From: Acidimicrobiia bacterium
GTDB lineage: Bacteria > Actinomycetota > Acidimicrobiia > Acidimicrobiales > Poriferisodalaceae
Length of the DNA: 64,000 bases
Direction of reading: 5' to 3'
Assembly: GCA_022820505.1 (NCBI GenBank)
Contig: JAJEFK010000053.1
Span: 103,624-167,623 of the forward strand
The translations under genes were made by a program, and so were the position numbers. The notes under the pieces were generated by a model. The model had not been told where the DNA came from, did not search any database, and saw only the letters and a list, made by a program, of their open reading frames with translations. Positions 21,631 through 31,198 of this stretch are shown here, piece by piece; the stretch's first letter is position 1; each line of letters starts with the position of its first letter.

Positions 21631-22772
21631 CGCAGCTGCTCCACGCACTGGGGGATGGCGTCGACGGCTCGCTCGATCTCCCACGGCTCGGTGCACCAGC
21701 CCAGCGACAGGCGGAGCGAACCGGCTGCGGCCTGCCGCTCAACCCCCATCGCTGCGAGCACATGGCTCGGCTCCATGGCACCCGACGCGCACGAGGCCGC
21801 CGCCGAGGCCATGACATCGAAGCGGTCGAGCAACACCAGCAGCGCTTCGGTCTCGATGCCGTCGATGAGCAGCTGGCAGATGCCTGCCGCTCGCCGAGAC
21901 CGCTCCACCGTCTCGGTGCATCCGTCAATCGCCGCCAGCAGGCCATCGGTCAGCCGATCCGCCAGTTCCCTGATCCGGCAGATGTCCTCGTCGCGCGTCT
22001 CATTCAGCTCGCCGAGCGCGGAGCCGAGCGCAGCAATGCCCGCAGTGTTGTGCGTGCCGCTGCGGCGATCGGCCTCCTGGCCGCCGCCGAGCTGCTGCGC
22101 TGACAGCGTCACGCCGGGCCGGATGGCGAGCACCCCCACGCCCTTGGGCCCGCCGAACTTGTGGCCGCTCAACGACAGCAGATCTGCTGGTTGCGCCGCT
22201 GCAGCGATGTCGACCCAGTTGACCCCTTGTACCGCGTCGGTGTGCAGCAGCGCCTCGGGGGCATGGCGCCCGATCACGTCTGCCACGGCCTCAAGATCGG
22301 CGATGACGCCCGACTCGTTGTTGACCAGCATCACCGACACCAACCCCACCGGTGGACCCGCGTCGGGCGCCAACTGTGCTGCCAGGTGGTCGAGGTCGAC
22401 CTCGCCGCCGGCGTCGACCTGCACATACCGGCCGCCGACCGCTTCGACGGGGTGCAGCACCGCGTGGTGTTCGGTTGCCGGACACAGCGCAGTCGTGCCC
22501 GTTGCGGAGGTGACGCCGGTCACGGCGAGATTGTCTGCTTCAGTCCCGCCGCTGGTGAACACGATGCCGTGCGGGTCGAAGCCGAGCGCCTCGGCGACGA
22601 TCTCGCGTGCGTCGTCAATGGCTGCCCGCGACTTGCGGGCCATGCGGTGCGCTCCCGAAGGATTGGCGAACTGCTGCTCCAAGTACGGCGTCATGGCCTC
22701 GATGGCGCACCGACGCATCGGCGTCGACGCAGCGCAATCGAGGTACGCGGGGCGATTCCGATCAGCAGTCAC
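21627..22772 (-). CDS. Cysteine desulfurase (NifS/IscS family)
   Basis: A 381-residue PLP enzyme that moves sulfur from cysteine to an acceptor. It shows YLDCAASTPMR at the N-terminus, SGGTEADNLAV, ATEHHAVL, the PLP lysine in LSGHKFGGPKG, GGGQEADRRSGTHN and the active Cys in ASCASGAMEPSHVL. Direct coupling to mnmA indicates that its main task here is sulfur supply for tRNA 2-thiouridine; a further role in Fe-S assembly is possible. It is divergent from the SRPBCC-kinase gene. Confidence 0.94.
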   Translation of the reverse strand: MTADRNRPAYLDCAASTPMRRCAIEAMTPYLEQQFANPSGAHRMARKSRAAIDDAREIVAEALGFDPHGIVFTSGGTEADNLAVTGVTSATGTTALCPATEHHAVLHPVEAVGGRYVQVDAGGEVDLDHLAAQLAPDAGPPVGLVSVMLVNNESGVIADLEAVADVIGRHAPEALLHTDAVQGVNWVDIAAAAQPADLLSLSGHKFGGPKGVGVLAIRPGVTLSAQQLGGGQEADRRSGTHNTAGIAALGSALGELNETRDEDICRIRELADRLTDGLLAAIDGCTETVERSRRAAGICQLLIDGIETEALLVLLDRFDVMASAAASCASGAMEPSHVLAAMGVERQAAAGSLRLSLGWCTEPWEIERAVDAIPQCVEQLR

Positions 22773-22987
22773 ACGCTGAGGTTACGAGCACGGCCCGAGG
22801 CGTCCTGCCGGGCGCTTCACGCAGTCGACAAGGCAGAATCCGCTGCTGCACCGGGTGCGGTGTGACAACGGCCGCATGCGGTGCCACACTTGCCGGTCGC
22901 TGGAAACGAACGTCGGCGTGACGAAGCGCGCCAGCGATCCGAGACGCGATTCGCGTCCAGACAGACATCGACAGGGCAATCACGGGC

Positions 22988-24112
22988 ATGGGCATCGAGG
23001 TCTCCATCGACATTCCGGCACCGCCGCAGGAAGTCTGGGACTACGTCGCAGATCTCGCGAGCAATGTCGAGTGGATGGCCGACGCTCAGTCGATCGACTT
23101 CACGTCTGCCCAGACTGAGGGCGTCGGCACGACGTTCGAGTGCGTCACCAAGATCGGCCCGCTGAAGACCACGGACAAACTCGAGGTCACCGAGTGGGAC
23201 CCGCCGAACACGCTCGGCATCACCCATCGGGGCGCGGTGACGGGCACTGGCCGTTTCACGCTCGAGCCCATCGAAGACGGCACTCGCTTCACTTGGAGCG
23301 AGGATCTGACACTGCCCTGGTACTTCGGCTCGCGGGCCGGCCAACAACCCGCCTCGCTGGTGCTTGAACGCGTCTGGCGCAAGAACCTGCGGAACCTGCG
23401 CGCTCGGATGCTCGAACGCCAGCAGGGGCCGACCGGCCATGAGCCGGGACCGCTGCTGGGGATGGGCCGCGACTCGGAGATGCGCGCCTACGGCCCGCAC
23501 ATCATTCGCATGAGCCTGCGCGGCCGGGATCTGAGCCACGAGGCCGCAGCAATGCGCCACGTGCGGGCCCACGGATTTCCTGCTCCAGAGGTCATCGAGC
23601 AGCCCGACAATCACTCGGTGGTGATGGCGCGTCTGACCGGCCCCACGATGCTCGACGAGCTCGCGGCCAAGCCGTGGCTCCTGACACGCCACGTCAAGGG
23701 TCTGGCACGGCTGCACCGGCTGCTCGGCGATGTGCCTGCGCCAGGCAACTGGGTCAAGGTGTCGGGCGGCAACTCGGTGGTGCATCTCGACCTGCAGCCC
23801 GACAACGTCAAGCTCACGCCCGACGGCCCCGTCGTCATCGACTGGTCGAACGCGGCAGCCGGCGACGCGGCCTTCGACGCTGCGTCCACCTATGTGCGGC
23901 TGCGCACTGCCGCGCCCGACAACCACGCTGCGGCCCGGGCAGTCATCAACGCTTTTCGTACCCGCTTTGCCCGTGCATTTCTCAAGGAATTCGGTGCCGA
24001 TGCGATCCTGTCGCACTTGCGCGCGGCAGCCGACCTGCGGCTCCTCGACCGCAACCTGCACCCCAACGAGCGTGAAGCAGTCTTCGCGCTCGCCCGCGGC
24101 GAGCTTGACTGA
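22988..24112 (+). CDS. SRPBCC-phosphotransferase fusion protein
   Basis: A 374-residue protein of two parts. Residues 1-145 form an SRPBCC/polyketide-cyclase-like lipid-binding fold (SIDIPAPPQEVWDYVADLASNVEWM, then GVGTTFE and GTRFTWSEDL). Residues about 158-374 resemble an aminoglycoside-phosphotransferase-type kinase: SHEAAAMRHVRAHGFPAPEV, MARLTGPTMLDELA, the catalytic loop HLDLQPDN (266-273) and the metal-binding IDWSN (284-288). The N-lobe is short, and the usual ATP-lysine position appears to be Arg (HIIRMSLRG). Neither the phosphorylated substrate nor the ligand can be read. It stands alone with no ribosome binding site. Confidence 0.82.
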   Translation: MGIEVSIDIPAPPQEVWDYVADLASNVEWMADAQSIDFTSAQTEGVGTTFECVTKIGPLKTTDKLEVTEWDPPNTLGITHRGAVTGTGRFTLEPIEDGTRFTWSEDLTLPWYFGSRAGQQPASLVLERVWRKNLRNLRARMLERQQGPTGHEPGPLLGMGRDSEMRAYGPHIIRMSLRGRDLSHEAAAMRHVRAHGFPAPEVIEQPDNHSVVMARLTGPTMLDELAAKPWLLTRHVKGLARLHRLLGDVPAPGNWVKVSGGNSVVHLDLQPDNVKLTPDGPVVIDWSNAAAGDAAFDAASTYVRLRTAAPDNHAAARAVINAFRTRFARAFLKEFGADAILSHLRAAADLRLLDRNLHPNEREAVFALARGELD

Positions 24113-24130
24113 CGAGTTCGCCTGAGTCGT

Positions 24131-24150
24131 CCTGACTTGCCGGAGTCAGG
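24131..24150. terminator. Hairpin between convergent genes
   Basis: CCTGACT, loop TGCCGG and AGTCAGG form a perfect 7-bp stem in the 69-base gap between the SRPBCC-kinase gene and meaB, which converge here. There is no U-run on either strand, so it could be a weak bidirectional terminator or a 3'-end stabiliser. Confidence 0.45.
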
Positions 24151-24181
24151 AAACCATCTGCTGCAGTCCGTTGACTGCGTG

Positions 24182-25147
24182 TCAGCGATCCTGGTCGAGG
24201 AGCATCTCGGCGGCCGCGTAGGGATCGAGCTCTCGGCGGGCCAGTTGCTGGCGCAGGCGCGCCGCCGCAGGGCCATCGACGAGCGCGGCCACGCGCTCGG
24301 CAATAGTGGCCCGCAAGACCTCATCAAGCTCGGTTTGCACCCTGGCCGCGCGGCGCGACTCAAGCTCGCCCGAGACGGTGCAGTGGTCGCGGTGCGCACA
24401 GATGGCATCCCACAACTCCGCGGCGCCTTCGCCGGTGGTACCCACCGAGGTCAGGATCGGCGGGTCCCAATCGCCCGGCGCGGACAGATCCAGCATCTGG
24501 CGGATGTCACGGCAGGTTTCCGAGGTGCCCGGCCGGTCGGCCTTGTTCACCACGAAGATGTCGGCGATCTCCATGAGGCCCGCTTTGTTGGCCTGCACCG
24601 AGTCGCCCCATCCCGGGTTCACCACCACGACGGTCGTGTCTGCTGCGCCCACGATCTCCGTCTCGATCTGGCCGACGCCGACCGTCTCGATCAGTACCCA
24701 GGGCCAACCCAGTGCGTCCAGCACCCTCACTGCCAGCGGCGTTGCCAACGTGAGGCCGCCTAGATGGCCGCGCGTCGCCATCGAGCGGATGTAGACGTCC
24801 GCGTCGAACGTGTGGTCGGACATGCGCACGCGGTCGCCCAGGATCGCGCCGCCGCTGAACGGCGACGACGGGTCAATAGCCAAGACCGCCAGCCGCTCGC
24901 CCCGCTCGCGTGCCACGCCGACGACGGCTGAGTTGAGCGTCGACTTGCCGGCCCCGGGCGCGCCGGTGATGCCGACCGTGTGCGCGCTTCCTGATCGGGC
25001 GAACGTGAGCGAGCCGAGCACGCGCGCCTGAGAGCCGCCACGTTCGACCACCGACATCACCCGTGCCAGGGCGCGGCGCTGTCCGCTGCGTGCGGCTTCC
25101 AGGAGCTCCGCCACATCGGCGGCGAGCGGATCGTCGGGTGGTGTCAT
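24182..25147 (-). CDS. meaB: MeaB/ArgK-type GTPase (methylmalonyl-CoA mutase chaperone)
   Basis: A 321-residue G3E-family P-loop GTPase. Walker A is GAPGAGKSTL, followed by AIDPSSPFSGGAILGDRVRM, the switch region RGHLGGLT, ETVGVGQIE and the base-specificity NKAD. MeaB protects and reloads B12-dependent acyl-CoA mutases; no mutase gene is in the window. ATG 25147 is chosen because homology begins just after it. It lies 90 bases downstream of murA on the same strand; the gap has a GC-rich hairpin (CCGGGCGCTGCCCGG) that may separate the two. Confidence 0.9.
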   Translation of the reverse strand: MTPPDDPLAADVAELLEAARSGQRRALARVMSVVERGGSQARVLGSLTFARSGSAHTVGITGAPGAGKSTLNSAVVGVARERGERLAVLAIDPSSPFSGGAILGDRVRMSDHTFDADVYIRSMATRGHLGGLTLATPLAVRVLDALGWPWVLIETVGVGQIETEIVGAADTTVVVVNPGWGDSVQANKAGLMEIADIFVVNKADRPGTSETCRDIRQMLDLSAPGDWDPPILTSVGTTGEGAAELWDAICAHRDHCTVSGELESRRAARVQTELDEVLRATIAERVAALVDGPAAARLRQQLARRELDPYAAAEMLLDQDR

Positions 25148-25237
25148 CGGCGCGCCGACGGTAGCGAGGCCGGGCGAGCGCGGCACACCGGGCGCTGCCC
25201 GGGGACGGGACGCGGGGAGCGAATCTCTGGGGGCGGT

Positions 25238-26524
25238 TCAGCGGCGTGCGATGGACGCACCGATGCCCGCGAGCTTGCCGGCCAAGTCCTCGTAGCCGCG
25301 GTCGATATGGACCGCACCGGCAACCTCTGTCTCGCCCGCAGCGGCGAGGCCCGCCACGACCAGCGCTGCACCGGCGCGGATGTCATGCGCGCGCACCGGC
25401 GCTCCCGACAGCCGCTCGACGCCCCGCACCACAGCGTGGTGGCCCTCTGTGCGGATGTCTGCGCCCATGCGCCGCAGCTCGTCGATGTAGCGGAACCGGC
25501 CCGTGAAGATGTTCTCGGTGACGATCCCCACGCCCGAAGCCGTGGTGAGCATCGACACGAGGAACGGCTTGTAGTCGGTCGCGAGACCCGGGAACGGCAG
25601 CGTGGAGATGTCGGCTGACGCCAACCGCTGGGTCACGGTTGCCCGCAGCCCCGCTTCGTCGACGACGATGTGCATGCCCATCTCGCTGAGCTTGCGAATC
25701 AGCATCGTCATGTGCTCGGCCACCGCATGGCGCAGCAACACAGAGCCTCCGCACATGCCGACCGCCGCGAGGAACGTGGCCGCCTCGATGCGGTCGGGTA
25801 TCACCCGGTAGCCATCGCCGGAGGGGGCAGGCGTCAGCCGTTCCACCCCGTCGACCGCCAGGCGATCCCCTGACCAGCCGGCCCGCGCACCCATCTGGTT
25901 GAGGAACTCGACGAGATCGCCAATCTCGGGTTCTCGTGCTGGATTCACGATGCGCGTGCGTCCCTTGGCTCGCACGGCGGCCATCAGCACGTTCTCGGTC
26001 GCGCCGACCGAGGGGTACTCGAGCACGACCTCGGTTCCCTTGAGCACTTCTGCGGTCCCCGAGATGTCGCCGTGCGCGGTGCTGAACGTCGCCCCAAGGC
26101 TCTCGAGCGCCCGCAGGTGCATGTCGATCGGTCGCGGCCCGAAGTCGTCCCCGCCCGGCAGGGCAACCCGGGCAGTGCCGAAGCGTCCCAGCAACGGGCC
26201 GAGCACCACGATCGACGCGCGCATGCGCTCCACGAGGTGGTAGGGCGCCTCGGTGTTCAGCTCGGCCGGCACATCGATGACGAGCCGGTGATCGGTACGA
26301 GTCACCGTCACCCCCATCGCTTCGAGCAGCTCGCACATGAGCGACACGTCGGAGATGTCCGGCACGTTGGCCAGGACATGCTGCCCCTCAGCCAGCAAGC
26401 ACGCCGCCATCAGCTTGAGCACGCTGTTCTTGGCACCGCCGATGCTGACTTCGCCGTCGAGCGCGCTGCTGCGCTGCGTCACGAACGTGTCGCGCTCGCC
26501 GCCGGTGGCAGAGTCCACCGACAT
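25238..26524 (-). CDS. murA: UDP-N-acetylglucosamine 1-carboxyvinyltransferase, Asp-type active site
   Basis: A 428-residue EPSP-synthase-fold enzyme for the first committed step of peptidoglycan synthesis. It shows IGGAKNSVLKLMAACLLAEG, PRPIDMHL, the YPSVGATENVLMAA block and FPGLATDYKPFLVSML. The loop that normally carries the catalytic Cys reads LPGGDDFGPRP, so position 126 (codon 26149-26147, GAC) is Asp, as in mycobacterial MurA. Asp still supports catalysis but is not alkylated by fosfomycin, so intrinsic resistance is expected (inference). ATG 26524 is chosen by homology; upstream frame is non-coding. It is divergent from the MFS gene. Confidence 0.96.
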   Translation of the reverse strand: MSVDSATGGERDTFVTQRSSALDGEVSIGGAKNSVLKLMAACLLAEGQHVLANVPDISDVSLMCELLEAMGVTVTRTDHRLVIDVPAELNTEAPYHLVERMRASIVVLGPLLGRFGTARVALPGGDDFGPRPIDMHLRALESLGATFSTAHGDISGTAEVLKGTEVVLEYPSVGATENVLMAAVRAKGRTRIVNPAREPEIGDLVEFLNQMGARAGWSGDRLAVDGVERLTPAPSGDGYRVIPDRIEAATFLAAVGMCGGSVLLRHAVAEHMTMLIRKLSEMGMHIVVDEAGLRATVTQRLASADISTLPFPGLATDYKPFLVSMLTTASGVGIVTENIFTGRFRYIDELRRMGADIRTEGHHAVVRGVERLSGAPVRAHDIRAGAALVVAGLAAAGETEVAGAVHIDRGYEDLAGKLAGIGASIARR

Positions 26525-26612
26525 AGCGATACCACCATTGACAGCGCGATCGTGACGCGCCGCCGTTCCGCGATGCAGATGCAGCACCTGCGCGTGTGCT
26601 AGGCCCGCCGCC

Positions 26613-28196
26613 GTGACCCGCCTCGTGCGCACCTTCGAGGCCGATGCCGACGAGGTGGATGCTCTGCTGCGTCCCCGCGACGACATCGTGGCCGAGACGC
26701 CGCCCAGCACCAGCGATGGCAGCCACCGTTTCGATCTGGCGGAGGGGCCGTTCACCAGCTACTCGCGCCTGGTGGAGATCTCGCCGGCTGCGGCACAAGC
26801 GGCCGGAGGCACACACAACGCAGCAGGCAGCGTCACCTCTCGCTACGAGGTCACCGAGACGGTCGAGTGGCGCCTGGCGGTGCCGTGGTTCGGCCCGCTC
26901 TTCAACGTCGCCGTCCGGCGCGCGATGCGCACGGGACGCACCGGCGACGGCACCCAGCCTGTCTGGGCACCTCCGCGACGATTCACCCCGCGCGCCGCAA
27001 CCGTCATGGCCATGCTGGCTGCAGCGGCCATGCTGAGCGGCTACCTGGCGAACGCACCCTCAGAGCTGCACACCTACGCCGCCGACGAATTTGGTGCCGA
27101 TCAAGCCGCCCAAGGAGTGCTGGGCGCCGTCGTGCGCATCGGGACGTTGCTCGCGATCGGTGTGTCCGTGCTGGCAGACCGGCATGGCCGTCGACGCATC
27201 GTCGCGGGCGCCATAGGCGTGGGCATCACCGCCGCCGCGCTCGCAGCGCTGGCGCCGAACATGGTGTGGCTGGGCGCGTTCCTGCTGATCGGACGCACGG
27301 CGAATGCGGCGCTCGGAGCCACGGTTGTCGTGATGGCGCTGGAGGAGATTCCCGCCGGCTGCAGGGCGTGGTGCCTGTCGGTGCTGGCCATGTCGGCTGC
27401 GCTCGGCGCGGGCGTGGTGGTGTGGCTGCAACCGGTCTCGGATCTCGCGCCGTGGGCCTGGCGCATGCTGTTCGCGTTCCCGCTCATCGCGCTGGCTGCC
27501 GCCCGCCCCCTGCTGCGGCGGCTACCGGAGAGCCGGAGGTTTGAGCGGCGGGGCCGGGATGTGACGCTGCGGGGTTACTGGCGGCCGATTGCGTTGCTGG
27601 GTGCCATCTATCTGGCATTCGGCTTGTTCCTGGGCCCGATCGACTGGTTCCGCAACGAGTACCTGCGCGACGAGCACGGTTTCAGCGCGGCCCTGGTGTC
27701 GCTGTTCGTGCTCGGTACTGCGACGCCCGCCGGCCTCGCCGTCTATGCCGCAGGCAGACTTGCCGACTCCCGTGGGCGCCGCTTCATCCTCGCCGTCGCC
27801 TCGGTGCTGGGGCTTGGCTCTCTGGTGGCACTGTTCAACGTGTCAGGTGCCACGCTGTGGCTCGCGGGCCTCGTCGGGGCAATGCTGTCGGCGGGACTGC
27901 TGCCGGCGCTCGGCGTGTACCGCGGCGAGCTGTTCCCGACTGCCCTGCGAGCACGCGCCGCAACCATCACCGGTGCCATGGGTGTCGTCGGCGCAGCCGT
28001 CGGCGTACTCGTCGCGGGCGCGCTGCGCACCGCTTGGGGGAGCTTCGGCGATGTGATCGCGCTGCTGTGGGTGGGGCCGCTGGTGGCGGCCGCTGTCGCC
28101 GTGCTGTGGCTGACCGAACGCAGCGGGCAGGAACTCGAAGAGCTGCACCCCGCCGATGCCGCGGCAGATCCCGACGGCCCGTGGTCGCACGGCTGA
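26613..28196 (+). CDS. MFS transporter with N-terminal soluble domain
   Basis: A 527-residue protein. The first about 115 residues are soluble and end with YEVTETVEWRLAVPWFGPLFNVAVRRAM, a pattern reminiscent of SRPBCC-type domains. Then follow about twelve transmembrane helices of the major facilitator superfamily, with the loop 2-3 motif LADRHGRRRIV, its repeat LADSRGRRFIL in the second half and ELFPTALRAR near helix 11. The substrate is unknown. The GTG at 26613 is the first plausible start, 88 bases from the divergent murA ATG. The C-terminal tail is acidic. Confidence 0.85.
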   Translation: MTRLVRTFEADADEVDALLRPRDDIVAETPPSTSDGSHRFDLAEGPFTSYSRLVEISPAAAQAAGGTHNAAGSVTSRYEVTETVEWRLAVPWFGPLFNVAVRRAMRTGRTGDGTQPVWAPPRRFTPRAATVMAMLAAAAMLSGYLANAPSELHTYAADEFGADQAAQGVLGAVVRIGTLLAIGVSVLADRHGRRRIVAGAIGVGITAAALAALAPNMVWLGAFLLIGRTANAALGATVVVMALEEIPAGCRAWCLSVLAMSAALGAGVVVWLQPVSDLAPWAWRMLFAFPLIALAAARPLLRRLPESRRFERRGRDVTLRGYWRPIALLGAIYLAFGLFLGPIDWFRNEYLRDEHGFSAALVSLFVLGTATPAGLAVYAAGRLADSRGRRFILAVASVLGLGSLVALFNVSGATLWLAGLVGAMLSAGLLPALGVYRGELFPTALRARAATITGAMGVVGAAVGVLVAGALRTAWGSFGDVIALLWVGPLVAAAVAVLWLTERSGQELEELHPADAAADPDGPWSHG

Positions 28197-28245
28197 GAGG
28201 CTGAGCTGTGCCAGCGAGACTGTGCCGGGATTTGATGGGGTTGCG

Positions 28246-28836
28246 ATGCGCGCTGCCGAAGCACTCCTGCTGACGCCAGGTGCCGGCGGCGGCGCGGATC
28301 ATCGCACGCTCGTCGACATCGAAGATGCGCTGTCCGGCCGCCTGCCGGTGCGCCGCCACGACTTCGCATACCGGCGAGCCGGGCGGCGGGCACCGCCGCG
28401 CGCCGCCAGGGTCGTCGACGAATTGACCGGCGACCTGCCCCAGATTGCCGCCGAGTTGGGCGTGTCGCCGGATGGCCTGGTGATCGGCGGCCGGTCGTTC
28501 GGCGGCCGTGTCTGCTCGATGGCGGTGGCCGACGGTGCTCGCGCCGCGGGGCTCGTGCTGCTCAGCTACCCGCTGCACCCGCCCGAACGGCCCGAGCGCC
28601 TTCGTACCGAACACTTCTCCCGAATCAACGTGCCGTGCCTGTTCGTCTCGGGCACGCGTGACCCGTTTGCCACTCCCGACGAGCTGGGCGAGCACACCGA
28701 GGCCATCGAGGGCTCAGTCACGCTCAGGTTCATTGACGGCGCCCGGCATGATCCCAACTCGGTCGCCGCGCGCCGGGCAGTCGTCGAACACGTCGGCGAC
28801 TGGCTCGACACGCTCGGAGAGCGAGCGCAGCGGTGA
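28246..28836 (+). CDS. Alpha/beta hydrolase, KANL3/Tex30-like
   Basis: A 196-residue small alpha/beta hydrolase. It shows LLLTPGAGGGADHRTL, the nucleophile elbow GGRSFGGRVCS, LLSYPLHPPERPERLR, SGTRDPFATPDEL (acid position) and GARHD (His). The set and spacing match the dienelactone-hydrolase/KANL3-Tex30 group, whose substrates are mostly unknown. The start at ATG 28246 is chosen because the fold begins there; upstream in-frame residues overlap the MFS stop. It probably shares a transcript with the MFS gene. Confidence 0.8.
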   Translation: MRAAEALLLTPGAGGGADHRTLVDIEDALSGRLPVRRHDFAYRRAGRRAPPRAARVVDELTGDLPQIAAELGVSPDGLVIGGRSFGGRVCSMAVADGARAAGLVLLSYPLHPPERPERLRTEHFSRINVPCLFVSGTRDPFATPDELGEHTEAIEGSVTLRFIDGARHDPNSVAARRAVVEHVGDWLDTLGERAQR

Positions 28837-28849
28837 GCCATGGCCAACG

Positions 28850-30061
28850 TCAGCAGTCGATCCGATCGACAATCATCTTGGCGATCTCCAGGCTCGAGGT
28901 GGCCGCGGGGCTCGGAGCGTTCAGCACGTGGGTGCTGCGGCCGGCGACGGTGACGGCGAAGTCGTCCTCGAGCTCGCCGGCTGGATCCATGGCCTGCGCA
29001 CGAACGCCGGCGGGCGAACGCACGAGATCGTCGGCTTCGATGTCGGGCACCAGCCGCTGCAGCGCCCGCGTGAACGCAGCCTTGTTCAGCGAGCGCCACA
29101 CCTCGCCGGCTCCCGTGCGCCAGTAGCGCCTGGCGAGTCGCCACAGGCCGCGATTGGCGATGTGCTCACGCAGCTGTGCCCTGCTGATGTCGCCCCAGCC
29201 GTAGCCCTCGCGGGCCAGCGCGAGCACCGCGTTGGGGCCGGCGTGGATCGTGCCGTCGATCATCCGGGTGAGGTGCACCCCGAGGAACGGGAAGCTGGGA
29301 TCGGGCACCGGGTAGATCAGGTTGTTGACGAGGTGCGAGCGCTCGGGCACCAACTCGTAGTACTCACCGCGGAACGGCACGATCCGATAGCCGCCCGCCG
29401 CGCCTGCGAGCTCCGCGACCTGGTCGCACCGCAGCCCCGCACAGTTCACGAGCCATGTCGTCTCGAGATCGCCTGACGTCGTGGTGATCCGCACACGGTC
29501 CGCGGCCGGAGCGAGCCCGACAACCGCGGTGCCCATCCGCAGTTCGCCGCCGGCAGCGGCGATCTCGTCGATGAGCGCTCGGCACACCGCGCTGTAGTCG
29601 ACGATCCCGGTGCTGGGGATGTGCAGCGCCTGCACACCGGCGCAATGGGGCTCGAGCTTAGCCAAGCGGCCGGCGTCGATCAGCTCCGCGGCCACGCCGT
29701 TGCTTGCCGCACGCTCGCCGAGCGCAGCCAGCCGCTCCTGCTCGGAGCTGTCCACCGCCACGATGACCTTGCCGCACACCTCGTGCGCGATGCCCCGCTC
29801 CCGGCAGAACTCGACCATCGAGCTGCGCCCAGCAACGGCCATCGAGGCCTTGGCCGACCCCGGCCGGTAATACACGCCTGAGTGCAGCACTCCGGAGTTG
29901 CGACCGGTCTGGTGCAGCGCCGGCCCCTCCTCGGCCTCGCAGACCACCACCCGGCGGCCCGGATGGTCAGCCAGATACCTGCGCGCTGTGGCCAAACCGA
30001 TGATGCCTGCCCCCACGACGGCCAGATCGGCGCGTGCCGACGAGGTCGATGCGCTGGTCAC
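28850..30061 (-). CDS. lhgO: L-2-hydroxyglutarate oxidase-type FAD oxidoreductase
   Basis: A 403-residue DAO-family flavoprotein. It shows the dinucleotide motif [16 protein letters not shown] near the N-terminus, [20 protein letters not shown] (typical of LhgO), [55 protein letters not shown] and the C-terminal [15 protein letters not shown]. It oxidises L-2-hydroxyglutarate to 2-oxoglutarate, passing electrons to the membrane quinone pool. GTG 30061 is preferred; GTG 30103 would add 14 residues. It converges with the alpha/beta hydrolase (13-base gap). Confidence 0.88.
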   Translation of the reverse strand: MTSASTSSARADLAVVGAGIIGLATARRYLADHPGRRVVVCEAEEGPALHQTGRNSGVLHSGVYYRPGSAKASMAVAGRSSMVEFCRERGIAHEVCGKVIVAVDSSEQERLAALGERAASNGVAAELIDAGRLAKLEPHCAGVQALHIPSTGIVDYSAVCRALIDEIAAAGGELRMGTAVVGLAPAADRVRITTTSGDLETTWLVNCAGLRCDQVAELAGAAGGYRIVPFRGEYYELVPERSHLVNNLIYPVPDPSFPFLGVHLTRMIDGTIHAGPNAVLALAREGYGWGDISRAQLREHIANRGLWRLARRYWRTGAGEVWRSLNKAAFTRALQRLVPDIEADDLVRSPAGVRAQAMDPAGELEDDFAVTVAGRSTHVLNAPSPAATSSLEIAKMIVDRIDC

Positions 30062-30140
30062 CGGGGCGAAGCTATCGGGGCATCTGGCATGAATTCTCGG
30101 CACCAACTAAACGAGCAGGCTCATCTCTCCGCGCATCCTC

Positions 30141-30146
30141 TAGGGT
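30141..30146 (+). promoter_or_regulatory. -10-like element of glpX
   Basis: TAGGGT (TANNNT) lies 8 bases before the glpX ATG and no Shine-Dalgarno sequence is present, which suggests a leaderless or near-leaderless transcript. Confidence 0.45.
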
Positions 30147-30154
30147 CGGCTGCG

Positions 30155-31195
30155 ATGAATGACAATCGCAGGTTCCGCAGCGATCCAGGTCGCGTCAGCG
30201 GTCCAGATCTCAGCCGTCAGGCCCCCGATCGCAACCTGGCACTCGAACTGGTGCGCACTACCGAGGCAGCGGCAATGGCGGCCTCACGCTGGATGGGCCG
30301 CGGCGACAAAGACGGCGCTGACGGCGCCGCGGTGGACGCCATGCGGGTGGTGCTGTCGAGCGTGCCCATGGACGGCATCGTCGTGATCGGCGAAGGCGAG
30401 AAGGACGAAGCGCCGATGCTGTTCAACGGCGAGCTGATCGGCGACGGCACCGGGGCTCTGACCGATGTTGCAGTGGACCCGATCGACGGCACCACGCTGA
30501 CGTCGCTCGGACGGGGCAATGCCATCGCGGTGATCGCCGTCTCGCCGCGCGGCACCATGCTGGATCCCGGCCCGTGCGTCTACATGGAGAAGATCGCTGT
30601 GGGTCCCGACGCCAAGGGCGTGGTGGACCTGAACCGGTCGCCCGCAGAGAACCTGCGAGCCATCGCGGAGGCCACCGGGCAGGGCTTGCGCGACCTCACC
30701 GCTGTGGTACTCGACCGCGACCGTCACTCTGAGCTGATCGGTGAGATCCGCGAAACCGGCGCTCGCATCAGACTCATTCCGGACGGCGATGTGGCCGGTG
30801 CCATCTCCGCGGCCGCAAGCGACTCGACCGACGTGCTGTTCGGCATCGGTGGCACGCCCGAAGGCATCATCTCGGCAGCGGCGCTGAAGTGCCTCGGCGG
30901 CGAGCTGCAGGGCCGGCTGTGGCCCCGCAACGACCACGAGCGCCAGGCAGCGGTGGCCGCCGGCTACGACCTCGACCGGGTGCTGCACATCGACGATCTC
31001 GTCCAGTCCGACGACGTCTTCTTTGCTGCAACCGGCATCACCGACGGCGAGTTGCTGCACGGCGTGAAATTCACGGCGCATCGTGCCACCACCGACTCGC
31101 TCGTGATGCGCTCCCGCAGCGGCACCGTGCGCCATATCAAGGCCACGCACGACATCGACAAGCTCAGCGCCTACGCCGCGGTGGACTTCACCTGA
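30155..31195 (+). CDS. glpX: Fructose-1,6-bisphosphatase class II
   Basis: A 346-residue GlpX-type phosphatase of gluconeogenesis. It shows [39 protein letters not shown], the metal-binding [39 protein letters not shown] and [16 protein letters not shown] 30155 is the start of homology; the longer upstream frame is a shadow of lhgO. It lies 3 bases before hisI. Metal use (Mg or Mn) is a family property. Confidence 0.95.
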   Translation: MNDNRRFRSDPGRVSGPDLSRQAPDRNLALELVRTTEAAAMAASRWMGRGDKDGADGAAVDAMRVVLSSVPMDGIVVIGEGEKDEAPMLFNGELIGDGTGALTDVAVDPIDGTTLTSLGRGNAIAVIAVSPRGTMLDPGPCVYMEKIAVGPDAKGVVDLNRSPAENLRAIAEATGQGLRDLTAVVLDRDRHSELIGEIRETGARIRLIPDGDVAGAISAAASDSTDVLFGIGGTPEGIISAAALKCLGGELQGRLWPRNDHERQAAVAAGYDLDRVLHIDDLVQSDDVFFAATGITDGELLHGVKFTAHRATTDSLVMRSRSGTVRHIKATHDIDKLSAYAAVDFT

Positions 31196-31198
31196 GCC

